64,000 nucleotides of DNA from Psoroptes ovis (taxonomy: Eukaryota > Arthropoda > Arachnida > Sarcoptiformes > Psoroptidae): positions 992,001 through 1,056,000 of the forward strand of contig PQWQ01000006.1 in assembly GCA_002943765.1 (NCBI GenBank). Reading direction: 5' to 3'. The translations under genes were made by a program, and so were the position numbers. The notes under the pieces are model-generated. The model was not told the DNA's origin, made no database searches, and worked only from the letters and a program-made list of their open reading frames with translations. Shown here piece by piece: positions 38,902-52,550 of the stretch. Each line of letters opens with the position of its first letter. Within the stretch, counting starts at the first letter, position 1.

Positions 38902-39037
38902 TTAAATTAAATTTTCAACCAAAATATAACATGATTCAAAATATTTTATAAATATATTGATTGATAAATGATAATATGAATATTTCTTGATATTGAGTAT
39001 CGAGAAGTACCCAACTTCAAACATATCCAAAACAACG

Positions 39038-39394
39038 CTAAATATGCTCGATAACAAAATCAATAAACTCTTTAATGATACGGAATCGGTATGCATATCT
39101 TGATACTCGAGTAATTCGATCATAAATGTATCGGAAAACACGTGATCGAATACGAATGTAATAACGATACCAAAATCGGCGAGTATGTTTGAGTATAGCA
39201 AAAATCAATAGCCATGAACCGATATTTATCGGAACGAACTCAAAAGGCATAGCAAGCAAAATATCTATGTATCATTTTTGACAAGCCAGAATCAACAAAA
39301 CCAAATTGAATCGAATCCAAAAATCTTTATCTAATTCCAATTCTGGATCAAATGTCAAGAAGACAATGAGATCATCTACATCTTTTTTTGAATT
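39038..39394 (-). pseudogene. Broken paralogue of the Arg/Tyr-rich membrane gene at 40250
   Basis: The frame open from 39394 aligns along its length with the gene at 40600-40250: FLTFDPELELDKDFW against IITFNTDLEMDVNFW, then WYRYYIRIRSRVFR against WYRYWIRIRSRVFR. A TGA at 39274-39272 replaces the Trp of the intact copy (a TGG to TGA change), one residue before it is missing, and no ATG occupies the start position. Past the stop the frame is open for 78 codons to TAG at 39038. In 19 aligned codons around the Arg-rich motif I count seven synonymous differences, four replacements and eight identities, so selection acted before the break. A shorter product from the internal ATG (AMPFEFVP) cannot be excluded. 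Confidence 0.6.
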
Positions 39395-40249
39395 CTAATT
39401 GGTGTAGGTTCAACAATATTTTGTGATTTAGTTTGTTTTGATTCAATATATTTTATTATTGGAATGTAGCGAAATATTTGTTCAACTCTGAATTGAAACA
39501 CTGGCATATTTGAATATTACTTTATCATCGATAGTTGATCGGAAAAATTTAATGACTGTAATTGAATTTTGAAAACAAAGAAATTAAAATTACAAATTTT
39601 TAACTCTTAATTTGATTTTCAAACTATTCTTTTTGACAAATCATTGGGATTATTTGTTCAATCGACTCATACTTCATTTCAAAGAAATCAAGATTTTCAA
39701 TTAATGAAAATTTAAAATATAGTTACCGCTCGGCTGTTTTGCCTGATGCTTACTGAATACAGAATTAATGCTGGTTAGATTCGATTTTCATCGGTGCAAT
39801 TAAAATTTAAGGAATTTTTACACTTCGTAAACATTATGAATTTCCCCTGACAAAAATAATTTTCGAAATAATTCGAATAATCAAAAATTCGTGTTCATAT
39901 TGGTATCCAAATTATTTTTATTAATTATTTTGTAATTTGAAATTGATTAAATCAGTTAATTCAGAAACAATTTTAACATAATTAATTAGAATTTAATTAA
40001 TCGAATACATCAATTGAATTCCTGATTGTAGAGATTTTTATGAAAAATTTCAGAATTGAATATATGCGGATAAAATTAAGCAAAACAAGCAACAAAAAGT
40101 ATTTTTACGACAAAAAATAGAAAATTCAATTTTTATTCAAACTTTATCAAAAGACAACATTATATATTTTGAGATATCATTATGATATTTGTAACACTCC
40201 AAATAGACTATATCGAAATTAAGTATTAATAATGACTAGTAGTAATCCA

Positions 40250-40600
40250 TTAGCAAAATTGCCATATAAAATCTACAACTGTTTGTACGTATTCATAACG
40301 ATTATAAATGAATCGTGCAACTCTTCGAACTCGATAATAATTATTGCGAAACACACGTGATCGTATACGGATCCAATATCGATACCATGATCGACGGTTA
40401 TATTTCATGAGAAATATAATGAAAATCCATGATATCAAATTCAATGGTATGAAACGAATTGGTTTGCTATACATCATTTGTATAAACCATCGTTGTGAAC
40501 ATACGAATATAACTAATTCGAAAGTAACCCAGAAATTAACATCCATTTCCAAATCAGTATTGAATGTTATAATATCGAGCAAGTAGTCTGTGAATGACAT
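40250..40600 (-). CDS. Small two-helix membrane protein with Arg/Tyr-rich tail, unknown family
   Basis: 116 residues, single exon, start ATG at 40600 (context ACACC-ATG), with an in-frame TAG 27-25 nt upstream. Visible: an N-terminal acidic part, a first hydrophobic segment (FWVTFELVIFVC, about 24-35), a second (IRFIPLNLISWIFIIFLMKY, about 48-67), then a strongly basic aromatic tail RRSWYRYWIRIRSRVFR and VRRVARFIYNRYEY. A minus-strand AATAAA lies at 40137-40132, 113 nt past the stop. The damaged copy 1.2 kb downstream keeps the protein pattern with mostly synonymous changes, which is the main evidence that this is a real gene. I do not recognise the family. Function is unknown; membrane insertion with a cytosolic basic tail is inferred. 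Confidence 0.6.
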   Translation of the reverse strand: MSFTDYLLDIITFNTDLEMDVNFWVTFELVIFVCSQRWFIQMMYSKPIRFIPLNLISWIFIIFLMKYNRRSWYRYWIRIRSRVFRNNYYRVRRVARFIYNRYEYVQTVVDFIWQFC

Positions 40601-42020
40601 GGTGTTGGTAACTTTTGATTCTGACTAGATTGATTCAATATTTTTATTAGTTTGATTCAAAATTATTTGCTATTATATTAGTAGATATTTGTAACTTGTA
40701 GCGAAAAATTACCATTTCAGACTTGAAAACATTGGCATGTTTATATGCTAAATGACCGATTGTTAATCATTCAAAAATTCAATTATACTGATTGAATTTA
40801 AGAAAAAAAAAGAATTTTCAAATCCGTTGGAATCATAGACAAATGATCGATAAATCATTTATCGAAATTGAAAAATTGAAATTTGAAATTCAAATTTCTT
40901 TTCTTCCATTTTTTACTAAGGCTATTAGTAATAGTCTATTATTCTATTATCAATTATCATGCGTATCGGATCTATCGAGTACAATATTTCTTATTAAAAT
41001 CCAAATTTTCAAAAAAATGTCTTTTAATTTCAATTAACATTTTTTTCAATTTCCTTCGATTTAAACGAAGAAGAAACGTTTCAATTAAAATAATGGCACA
41101 TTTTTTTCTTCTCCCCTGTTCTTCAGTACTTTCATAATTTCAAATGATAATATATTGATTAATAATAAAAATAATGACAAACAAGCTACAAGTGATAATA
41201 AATATTTGACCCAAACATTGATCGTTTGTATGTGATAAATATAAACATTAGAAACATGTTATATTTTGAATGGAAAAAATATAGAAATATTATACACAAA
41301 CACACATGAATTTTTTTTTAAATATCAATGTTTGGCTAGAGAAAAAAAATTTTTAGAAAAAAAATGAAATGAAATTATCATATCATAAGATAGATTTATT
41401 ATTTTAAAGTAAGCAAAAAAAAAATCAAAAAATTTAAAATCAAGTTTACATGTTGCTTTAAGCAATCTATGTTCTGATAGTAATAATAAGAATGATAATT
41501 TTAAATCTAAACGGTAATTATCAATACATCAGTGTGATCGAAGAAAAATAAGAAATTAAAAAAAAAATGAATACAAATCGAACCGAAAAGATTATATTTC
41601 TTTTACAAAAAATTGAAAAATTAAAAAAATAAATAAATTTACAAGAACTTAAAGGACTAAATAAATAAATGAATGAATGAATAAATAAATGAATAACATG
41701 AAAACATTTTAATCAGCAAATATCAAAATCACATGATCAATGTTCAAAATTTTGAAGTAAAAAAAATATTGAAATCAAAATTTAAAATTATGTAATTTCA
41801 TTGACTTTTTAATATTTATTAATGTGAATATTTATTTTTTTACGTGAGCATAGATTATATTGAATTGACTGCAGATAAAATCATCAATCTGCACTCACAT
41901 GGATTAAAACAAACAGATTGAATTGAAGCGAAATGCATCGATGTTTTTAACTTTAATTTTTAACGAAGCGATTTTCGCTTTAAATAATTTTAATGATTTT
42001 TTTTGAAATTTGCTTTTTTC

Positions 42021-42021
<1 letters not shown>

Positions 42022-42052
<31 letters not shown>
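42022..42052 (+). repeat. A31 homopolymer
   Basis: 31 consecutive A. No element or target-site duplication is visible around it, so a retroposed tail cannot be claimed. Confidence 0.9.
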
Positions 42053-42053
<1 letters not shown>

Positions 42054-43281
42054 ATTCATAATTTTTCAAAAATTATAAATTGTCATAAGTGATCATATTT
42101 CCATATGCATTTGAAATCTAATTTAAGCTTATTTATCGTATTTTATTCATTCAAAATTTAAAATTTTGAATGATTTCTTCGATTCAAATATTATTTTTAA
42201 TAAATCAATATTTGATCTGATAATAATTCCCATGTTCTAATTTTGATTTCGGGCGAAAAAAAATTAATTAAAATTTTCATTTCATTTTTTTCAAAAATCA
42301 TTTAATTATTTTGTGACAATTTTTTTTCTGATGGCAACTTCTGATTTGATTAAAATTTTTAGTAATCAATAATTATGATTAAAATAAGTGACAATTACTG
42401 AGTAAAAAATAACAATTTCGATCGATAAAATTATCAATCAATGATGATTTGAATATAATAAATGTGAATTATTGGAAATTGTACACAAATTCATATGAAT
42501 TAATTAGATTGGCAACAACAACGGTTCATTCATTGAATGTGATTTTATACACTATTTATTGACCTAAATTTAATCGATAATTGATTAGTTTCTATGATAA
42601 TTATTTTACAAAGATTATTTGATGAAAATAATTGTTTTTCAATAGTAATTTCGTATTTTTTAAACAATTTTTACCCTTAAATTTAATTGTTGTAAAACAA
42701 TAATAATGATAATAATAAATAACAATTTCTTGCCATCGACCATAATTAGTTGTTTATAATAATTAACCTTTTTAAAATAAAATTTTTAATCGAATGATTT
42801 CATCGAAGACAAAAAAAAATTCAAAGAATTGAATTCAAATCATCATTGTTTGTAGCATTCATTTTCAAAGAAATTTTCCCTAGCGAATAACTGTTCATTC
42901 GAGTTTACTTGTACAAAAAATGCCATCAAAAATTTCGATCATTATGAAATCATTAGAGAGGAGAAAAAATGTTGACAAATAAGAATTTTTTTCTTTTATT
43001 TACTCAATTTTTTCATCTATTGTTGAAACGAAAATTTCCAATTTTTTTTTAAATTTCAATTAAAGGGAAAAATGTTTAAAATTCAAATCGAATAATGCAG
43101 CAGCAACAGAATAATGGAATGAAAAAAAAATTGTGGAATTTACAAAGAATTTTCCCATTTATTTACTTAATTTTTCCATTTTATTTTATTTTTTGATCCA
43201 TTCATTTTAAAATTTAATTCGAACTTTTCAAAGCTTTTTTCATTTGTTTTCTTTCTCCATTCATTCATTATGATCATTAAA

Positions 43282-43308
43282 TGTGTGTGTGTGTGTGTGT
43301 GTGTGTGT
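43282..43308 (+). repeat. (TG)n microsatellite
   Basis: About 13.5 TG units, continuing into imperfect TTTGTGTGAG. The opposite strand reads as CA repeats. Confidence 0.95.
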
Positions 43309-45011
43309 ATTTGTGTGAGTATGATAATTATATCAAAGTAGAAATAAAAAATATAATCATTTGATGACAATGGCTTGAACACAGAGAATATAGCAACAAC
43401 AATAATAATGGCAATGATAATAATGATATTAATGTTATGATGATGATGATTATAATAGTCAAACACACACATAAAATAAATACACAAAAAAATATACGAA
43501 ATTTTCTATTTCTTTTGCTTCCATTTCTATGAAACTTATTCAAGTTTGATTATCATTTTTTATCATTTCTATATGTTATATGATGAATGAATGAAAATGA
43601 TGATTATGATGATGATGATGATCATCATTATTATCATTAAGATCAATCGAAAAAAAGTAAAATAAAAAAAATTTTTTATTTTTACAATTTTTAAATTATC
43701 ATTATTATTATCATCATAATGATTATTATTATTATATGATTGTTTGATAAACTTTTTTTTCATATAAATGTAAAAAAATTCATATAAATACAATAATAAT
43801 GAAATAATAATGATGATCATGATCAAAAAAAAAAAAAAACATAATCTTAGAATGAATATAAAAATAAATAGGAAAAAAATAAAATAAAATCAACAAGGTG
43901 TAACGGTATTTGAATGAATCATTGTTTTCTTATTATTATTCAACTAAATTTATTTATTTATTTATCATCAAAATCATTGGAAAAAAATTTGAATGAATCA
44001 AAATTACAATAATACTAATAATGGCCGCAACGGAAATAAATAATCACAATCACAATAATAGTAAAAATAATGATTATATTTCATCATTCGTTCATTATTA
44101 TTATTCAAGATCAAGGTTAAATCAAGTATTGAGAAAAACGAAACGCAAACAAACGAACAAAATTTAATCATTTTTTTTTCGTTCATTCAATGAAGGATTA
44201 TATATAAATTTTTTTCCCATATTAAATGTGATTATTATTATTATTATCAATTTTTTCCCCTACAAAAATTTAATTTAAAACTAACTGTAAAAAATCTTTT
44301 TCTATGCACGTTTTTTTCAAAATGAATTAATTTTTGTTCATTTTATTCGATTCAATCCACGTTTTAGGCTTAATGAATGGATGAATGAATGAAAAAACAG
44401 GTGCATTCAAGGATTCAGAGGTTTCGTTAAGATTTCGAGGTTCTCAAAATGAAAAAACCTTTCTTTCGTTCATTAATATTTTGCCAACAAACCTGTTGTC
44501 GTCGTTGTTAATCAACAACATTATCAAGCTGAAACAAGTTTATGTTTGAAAAAATTGAATTCAAATAGCCAGAATGTAAAAGCAAAATCCGAAGTTTTAA
44601 TCCTATTTTGAAGATATTTCACAATGATAATAATAATAATAAACAACTTAAAAACAATGATTTAAGCGCAACGTGCTATAATTAGTCGAGAATGTATAAT
44701 AATAACAAAAACTACGGAAAAAAAATATTAACCTTTTTGAATGAATTTCTTTGTATATTTGCGTATGTTTTCTCGTGTACATGTGTGTGTAATTTAATCA
44801 TAGGCAGCAAAAAGCAAGAAGAAAAAAATGAAAAACTCAGTAAAATTATTAATTTTCTTGAACATTTGATCGTCATGAAGACGAATGATCATTCAAAGAG
44901 CGTATAGTAAAAAAAAGCGAAAAAACAACGAGAAAAACGATTCAAAATATCAAAATGTGACAGAGGAAATAGTGATTTTGAATTTTTTGAAAGATATTTC
45001 ATTCATTTTAT

Positions 45012-45097
45012 TATTAGGTCGTCCCATAGGTTTTCACCGTTTTTTAAATTTGTTTTTTTATTCAAAAAACGGCAAGAACTTATAGGACAACCCAATA
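45012..45097. mobile_element. 82 bp mariner-type MITE (near-palindrome) with TA target duplication
   Basis: The element 45014-45095 starts TTAGGTCGTCCCATAGG and ends with the complement of TTGGGTTGTCCTATAAG. The inverted repeats are about 32 bp, both finish in CCGTTTTTT, and they differ by about seven transitions with no transversions. Only about 18 bp separates the arms. TA lies on both sides (45012-45013, 45096-45097), the Tc1/mariner hallmark, and the GTTGTCC-ATAAGTTCT ends are typical of mariner termini. No transposase is present. If transcribed it would fold into one long hairpin. Confidence 0.75.
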
Positions 45098-47588
45098 TAA
45101 TAAAAAAATTATCTTTATTTCATTATTATCAAATGCATGAACAGCACAACAGCATAGAAATAAAAAAAAACATTTAATGATTGCATAGTAATAATTCATT
45201 TCAAATTTTAAGCTTTAACGACGATTATCCATATTATTATTTGATAGCAATAATATCAATGTTTATATTTTTATTTCATTTCATTTTTTTACTATTTTTT
45301 TTATTTTGTAAAAGAAACGCCACACATTATTATCATTTATTATTATTCTCCCAAAGATAATTATAATTATTATAACAATTTTCATTTACGTTGCAATTTA
45401 TATACTCACGAAATTTTGTATACATTTCTTTTATTTTTTTCGAGAAAAAAAAATTTAGGTTTGAAATGAATAAATTTTTTTGATAGAAAAAATTACTGGA
45501 TAAATGCTGACCAGTTTTTTTATGTTTAGGATAATTTACTGGTTGTTGAAATATAATTTGTAAGAAAATTACCGAATAATTATTTTTCTTGAATTATTTT
45601 GAATTGAATTGCACCTGTACAGCAAAAAACTGTGTGCATAACGGGTTGCAAATGTTTTTGATTATTGTTTTTCTTCGTATTTTCATTTCAAGATTAATTC
45701 AAATCATTGATCGCTGGATCATAATTAATATTTTGATTTTAAAACAGAAAAATGCCAAACAAATACACTAATTTCCATTTTTCTCCACTTAATCTCTAAT
45801 AATGGCAGCAGACAACACATTAAAAAAATTACAATTCAAAAAATGAATTCAATGTTTGCTAATATTAAACTTATGAATGTCGACATATAATTGCGATTTT
45901 CAACGAGAAAAACAAAAAATTAAAATTAAAATTAACACTTTTTTGTTGATCGTTGAACAACAATGTAAAAACAATTGATTAATGATTCTATATGCATTTT
46001 TCCATAGTTGCCATCAAATTTTCGATTAAAATCATCATAAAATATTACTTGTCAACAGTTTTTGTTGAGAGACAAAAAAATAAATATTCACTTATGACAA
46101 TTGTCATGATAATAATGAATAATAACATATTTTGATATTTCGTAAAATAAAAATGAAGGATGAATGAAAAAAAAAATCATACAATGTTTCGAACAATTCG
46201 AACAATGAAATGAATAATGATGATACGAACAGTAATATCAAACAATGGTTCAACAAATACAAGCAAATATCTTATGAAGATCAAATATCTTTATTCTTGT
46301 ATGGATCATCTTCTTCATTCATTTTTCTAATATTCATGAATATAACCGGGTTTATATTATTTTAAATGGGATTTGTTCAATTTTTTTCATTTCTACTTCT
46401 TTCTTTTTTGATGATCTAAAATGATAAAATGATCTATGAAAGACAGAAAATAACTGATATTTCATAAGAATATTCATCATATATCAAATACGAACAAATG
46501 GAGTGAAAAAATTGACACAATTTCATGAGAATAGTTTGCAAATAATGAATAATTGAAATGAAGAATCGAAAAAAAAATTTCTTCGAAAAGAACATTAGCA
46601 AAACAAGAAAGTTTTACCAGGCAAAAAATGAATGCATTCATTTTTTATATGAATATTTTAAATATTTATCTGCATTTATCTATGTATCAAATAAATATTA
46701 AATAATGATAATAAATTGATAATAAAATGGACATGATATGCATCGAATAAATGAAGAAAAATTATATTAACTTTCGACAAATGCATAAAACACGATAATA
46801 ATATCGATATTAGATGATAATAATAATAAAACTAATAATAATGATAATTTCAAATCCAAATATTATTTTTTCATTCATTCATTCATTTATTCGTGATTTA
46901 ATAATTTTCATTCAATGTTAATGCAGCCCAAAAACGCTGCAAAAAAACGATGGAAAATTGGAAAATTTGAAAATCAAGACTAACTGTTTTCATTTTTCAA
47001 TTAGACATTCAGATAAAAAAATTATTAACATCTTTTTCTTAGCTAACAAAGGTCATTATTGATTATCATTAATTTATTGATTTCAACTAATCAATAAACA
47101 TTATTACTATATTCATAATGTAAATGAATTTAAGAAAGATCGATCGATTATTATTCGATTGTTGTGTTCAACATGTAAAAAAAATATTAATGGATTCAAA
47201 TTGAGAAATTGAAACTCAGAGAAATACAAAGGAAAATTTGCTTTCAAAGAAAATGAAATAAATGAAACGTTTGCACTGCTCAGTGTCGATCTGTTCATTT
47301 GTTCGTTTTTTCCCTAAAATTTCAAAACTTTTAAAATTGATTAATTAGTTTCTTGTTTTTCGCAAAACAAAAAAGTACAAAGTGCTTCATCGGAATCGGA
47401 AGGAAAAATTTAAAAATTCCTTCAAAAGTTTTCGGCTTTTTTCTATTTTGTTTGTTCATCAAATCAAAACTAATAATATTGGAAAAATAATGAACCGAAA
47501 ATAAGAAACAAACGAAAAATCCAAAATTAAATTCCATTATTCGGCTAGCCGATGAGGCATATGTAAACATTGTTTTCAAGATTGAAAA

Positions 47589-47656
47589 TTGAATATTTAA
47601 AATATAAAATATTGAATATTTGAATATTTGAATATTGAATATTTGAATATATATAT
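47589..47656 (+). repeat. GAATATTT-type tandem repeat
   Basis: Seven or so imperfect copies of TTGAATATT(T), 7 to 9 nt each, ending in a TA run. A local AT satellite-like patch. Confidence 0.75.
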
Positions 47657-49890
47657 AAAAATTTTACAAATGAAAATAAATTCAACTAGAAATAACCAGT
47701 AAAACACTTGACCTAAAAACTTGAACGATCACTCAAGAAACATGAAACAGATAGGGTGGAATAAACGGGAAAAAATTTCATGAATTTTCCATGAATCATG
47801 AATCAAACAAAAAAATTTCTTAGAACCTCATCTTTCGTCTCTGGAAAATTGCACGTGTCCATGCATATAATGCAATTATCATTTGCCATTTTTCATCATC
47901 ATCATCAGACAATGAATGATTAAATGAATCAACAATCTACTGTCGTAGACTGCAGTAAACAACAAAATACCAGCAAAATTTGAAAGAAAATGAATCGAAA
48001 TATGAAAAAAACCTAAAAGCACGAAATTTTTCATTTTTTTGCTTTATTTGTAAAAAATAATGGAAAAAATTTGAATAAAATCAAACATTAATCCTTATTT
48101 CTTGATCCACAATGAAACACACTGTTATTTATTGTTTTCGACAGGTTTTTTTATTTCTGAAATACGAATAAACAGCAATATGGCGACATACGGCAATCAC
48201 ATAGATACGAATAATAATGTCTGAAATGTAAATACATTTTGAGAAAAAACATTCAAAATCAACAATACAATGTACAACAATACGACATTTTTACTTGTCA
48301 AAATGATAACAACATGGAAAAATATGGTTTCTTTCCTCCGTTTTCTTCGTTTCTTGCCATCATCTCTTGACATCATCAACAGAAATAATGTTTTTCGTTT
48401 TTGTGTTTGAAGATAAACAAAAATTTTTTTTTTCGAAAGAAATGATGATGAATTTGATGTTGATAATGATAATGGTTGATAAGAAGAAAAAACGATAGAA
48501 AAAAACAATATATCATGAATGTTTTCCATTGATGACATTGACATAAATTGAATTGAAATTTGTATGAGTGTGTTTGTATGCAAAAATGAAATGGAATAAA
48601 AATATTCAACAGAAATTAACCTAAGGAAATTAACCTCTATGAAATTGCGAATGTTGTAAATGGTTTGTACTTGATTCATTCAGACTCTGGTGCATGTTTA
48701 CCTAAAAAATTTCCGGTGTTTGCTTTCGAGAATTTAAGGCAAAATATCAATATTTATTTGAAAAAAATAAATTTTAATATTTGATAAATTGTTTCAGAGA
48801 TGTTTTGATGATGATGATGATGATGACCGAATGGACGAAAAAAATTACCGGAAAGACAAAATTTTTTTTTTATTTCTGAATTGATCGATTTCGTCAATTG
48901 AAAATCAGTCAATCAATCAGTCAGTCATTTTGTTTTTATTGACTGTCAATCACAATTTGCTCTTGCAAAAAAAAAAAATCATCAAGTCTCTGTCATTTAC
49001 ATTAATTCAATCACAATTCGGATGTTTGATTGGTTAAAATGGAAAAAATGGGAGAAAACTTCATTAAATTTTTGAAAATTCATCGAAAAAAAATACTAAA
49101 TAAACCACCTGGTTCACCTGATGGTAAGAGAAGCTTTTTCATTTCGAAAATGAAAATTTATAAAATTTCAAGATCGATTTTCTAAGCAAAAAATTTTTGT
49201 GTGGATTTCCTTGTTTTACAGAAAATAATAATAATTCAAACGGACGTTTGAATTCATTATTATTTCAATTTTTCATTATTTTCATGACTAAAACACACAA
49301 TAAATCCTGGAGATTAAATGAATGAATGAATGTGAAATAAATTGAAAATCCAGGTAAAATTTTGACATACATAGCGAGAGAGAGGGAAAAAGGGCAAAGG
49401 TTGCACACTTTCTTTTTCGAAATATTCAAAAAAAAAATTACCTCTTCAATCTACATCATTATCATTATTGCGACTATTATCAATCAGAAACATCTTGATT
49501 TATATACCAGGAATGAAAAGGAGAGAGAGAGAAAATGTACGGAAAAATGAATTAAAATGGCAAAAATTCACATAGAAAAACAAAATCTTCATATCCATTT
49601 TACATTTGAATATTTTATGATGGCAGTTGTTATTGCTTTGCTTGATTTGAAAGCAACAAACCAGATTTTTCCTATTTTCCTTCTTTCCATCATCCAAATA
49701 ATAATAATCATTTGTCGACCAACAACTGCGTATGAATGAATGAATTCAAATTGAATGAATGATTCGGTTTAAAATTGAACAAAAAATACTCATTGATATA
49801 CGAAGAAAATGAAGAAAATTCAAACAGGTAAAAAAGAGGCTTATATTCTTCTTTTCTTATTATTTTTATTTTTCGTTCAGGTAAAAATTG

Positions 49891-49912
49891 ACAATTGACA
49901 ATTGTCAATTGT
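49891..49912. repeat. 22 bp perfect palindrome built of CAATTG units
   Basis: ACAATTGACAA followed directly by its reverse complement. It has three CAATTG cores at regular 7 nt spacing, which could be binding half-sites or simply a repeat. Confidence 0.7.
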
Positions 49913-52496
49913 TCTCATCCATTCATTCATTCATTCGTTTCATACACATACAAACACACATTCATTCATTTCATTTTTTGTGCATTAACCTTTCATTTTG
50001 TGATTCAAGTTTTTGCTGCTTTTGCTTAAATTTTGCTTATTTTTTCCACTGACACAATAGACAATTTTTTTTGAAAAAGCTTAGTGTGTGTGCATAACCA
50101 CACCATCAGCTTTTTGTACAGAAGAAAAAAATAGAAAAATTACCAGGTAGCAAACAATGAAATCGACAACAACAACAACAACCATCATAATGATAATAAT
50201 AATAATAATGCAGCTACACGAAACAATCGATTGACATTGACAAAAAAAAAGATTATGATTTAGAGCAAATAATAACAATAATGAGAAAAAATCTTGGTAA
50301 AATCAACAAAATAAGAAATTTCAATATGTGTGCATGTTTGAAAGATTTTTCATTTCTTTTAATTTTCAAATTTAATTTCAATTTGAATTTTCCTGCATTA
50401 TTTATTTTTGCATGTGCTGTCTGAGTGTTTTGCGCTTGATATGGACCAGAAATACGAAAATTTCTGGCTCATGAATTGATTGATTTTTTCGTTTTCCAGT
50501 TGTTTCATATAATTTTTCATTTGCAGTGAAAATTCACATCTTTCATGCTGCATTTTATTTGGTTTCGAAATCAAAATTTCGAAACAAGAGAAATCGAGAT
50601 GATGGAGAACAATGAAAGCAAAATTGATGTGGAGAAAGTACCAGATTTCATTTTGAGTTTTTTCATTTTCATTTTTTCTCCGTTGATTTTCATTCGGTTA
50701 TGGCATCCAATATTAAATCAAGCATGCTTTTTCTTTTTTTTTCATGGAAAGGTACACAAGTTTTATCCATCGATGGTTTGAATTGACCAACATTTATATG
50801 GATTTTCTATTGTTATTTGTTGATGATATCATTTTCGTTTGAAATGAATTAAAAAAATGAATTTAAAAGAAATAAATGTTGGGTTTTTTGTGAAAAAACT
50901 TCCATAGTATATTTTATTCAGGTTAATTATCAATTTTTAAGGTCTCAATTTTTTTTCTTCTGCTTCAAACGGTGGTACACAGGTTATGGTTGGATTTCAA
51001 ATTTTCGGTTATTATTAAATAAAAAGTTTTGGAATTTTTTTTTCTTCTTTTTGTTTGCCTAATTTATGAAATTCGAGATGCTTCAAGGTTTCTTTTTTTT
51101 TTATTTGGGTATTGATTTCAAATTTCATTCATCATTTTTTCAATTCTTCATTTGAAATGAGAAAAAAGAAAAATAATATTACCAAATCTGATATTTGAGC
51201 ATACACAGATATTACAATCGATAAGCTTTCTGTACATTTAAATTCAGCAATTTTTTATTGAAAATACGGGATATCAAGAAATTCATTAAATTCACCCAAA
51301 TAATCTATGAAAATTCAGCTTTAAAATCCAACATCAAATTGAAAAAAATTGAAAATTGAACATCTTTTACAAATTCAAAGAAAAAATCTAAGGAAGATCT
51401 GTGTTTTTTCTTGAATTAATTTCATCTTGAATAACCTTGAATAATTTTCTGGATTTTGACTCAGACCATAGGCTTCAAGAATAGTGAAACAAAACAAAAA
51501 CAAGAAACCAGCCAAGATTTTATTTATTTAGTTTTTATAAGATATGATTTTCATTAATATAAAAACAAATGTATTCATTACAACAGAAATAAGTGACAAA
51601 TTAATGAATAGACATTTGTTTTTGAAACAAAGTAACAAAAATATCATGTTATTTCCATTCATTCATCCATTTCATAAGGATTTATCCGAATAAATTAATG
51701 CAAATGACAACATTTTGATCAATTATTATTTATAGCAATATTTCGTTTAGCAAATTGCTTTTTTTCACTATATCACAACCGAAACATTTAATAATTAATA
51801 ATAATTCATTTCATAAATTTCTTGAATGAAATTTGTGTGTAGAATAATCTCAAAATAAAATCCAGTCAATCGTATGCCAGAACATTTTCAATTTACATCC
51901 ATGTTTGAAACAAAAAAAAAATCTGCTTGGCAAATTACAAAATGAATGAAGTAAAAAAAATAAGAAATTCAAGAACGTGATTAATAATATTAACGATATT
52001 CAAACAAACAAACATACAAAAAACAGCCACATATAAGCAGCTATCGAAAATCTTATGGTAATAATAATAATAGTCATTTTTAATGATAATCAAATTGAAT
52101 CTAACAATTGGCTGTTTTTTTCTCGTTGTTGTTATTTGACTTAATTTGGATTTTATGCAATTTGTTTGTTCGTTCATTCATTTATTTGTCTATGTTTGAT
52201 TAGCATTTATAGTTTGTTCCCCCACATATATTAACGTGAATTGCATCCAATTTTATTTTTCAATTTATTCGTCTTATAATTGATTCATTCTTTCTTATTT
52301 TTTTCTGGATTTGATTCGAATTGATTTTAAATTACTCTTGCACACAAACACACACACCCGATGAATGATTGTATGTATAAAAATCGATTATCGAAACGGA
52401 ACCAAATTTCAAATCGATTATTGAATATTCACAGGCGAATAATCAGATGAACATTTTACATGAGTGAAAATGTTAAATAATATTTTTTTAATTTAG

Positions 52497-52550
52497 CAGC
52501 AGCAGCAGCAGCAACAACAACAACAGGAGCAGCAATCGATTAAATCTTGA
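52497..52550 (+). other. Candidate terminal exon or CAG/CAA microsatellite
   Basis: A T-rich run ending in TTTAG is followed by 17 codons, mainly CAG and CAA, then GAG CAG CAA TCG ATT AAA TCT TGA (polyGln then EQQSIKS and stop). It looks like a Gln-rich last exon of a plus-strand gene. No upstream exon was found, and a bare microsatellite explains it equally well. Confidence 0.15.

Larger units (their letters stand above)
40601..45011. other. AT-rich intergenic sequence
   Basis: No gene supported. 40620-40740 resembles 39420-39530 (shared TGTAGCGAAA and CATTGGCAT/CACTGGCAT-type blocks), so it is the upstream flank of the duplicated unit. Also a 31-base A run at 42022-42052, a (TG)13 microsatellite at 43282-43308 and many ATT/ATG tracts. 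Confidence 0.5.

Noticed and set aside
38902..39201. 99-codon minus-strand frame overlapping the paralogue
   Set aside because: A different reading frame of the broken paralogue; the homology to the gene at 40250 lies in the other frame.
48197..48679. 160-codon open frame on the minus strand
   Set aside because: Phe/Leu/Ser/Lys-rich with several unrelated hydrophobic pieces, no domain and no clear splice or promoter context. The strand is T-rich and A-poor, which lowers stop frequency. Kept out, though transcripts would change this.
50545..50781. Plus-strand frame with MMENNESKIDVEKVPDF and a hydrophobic segment
   Set aside because: Short, ends in a Phe run from a T tract, and has no homologue I recognise.
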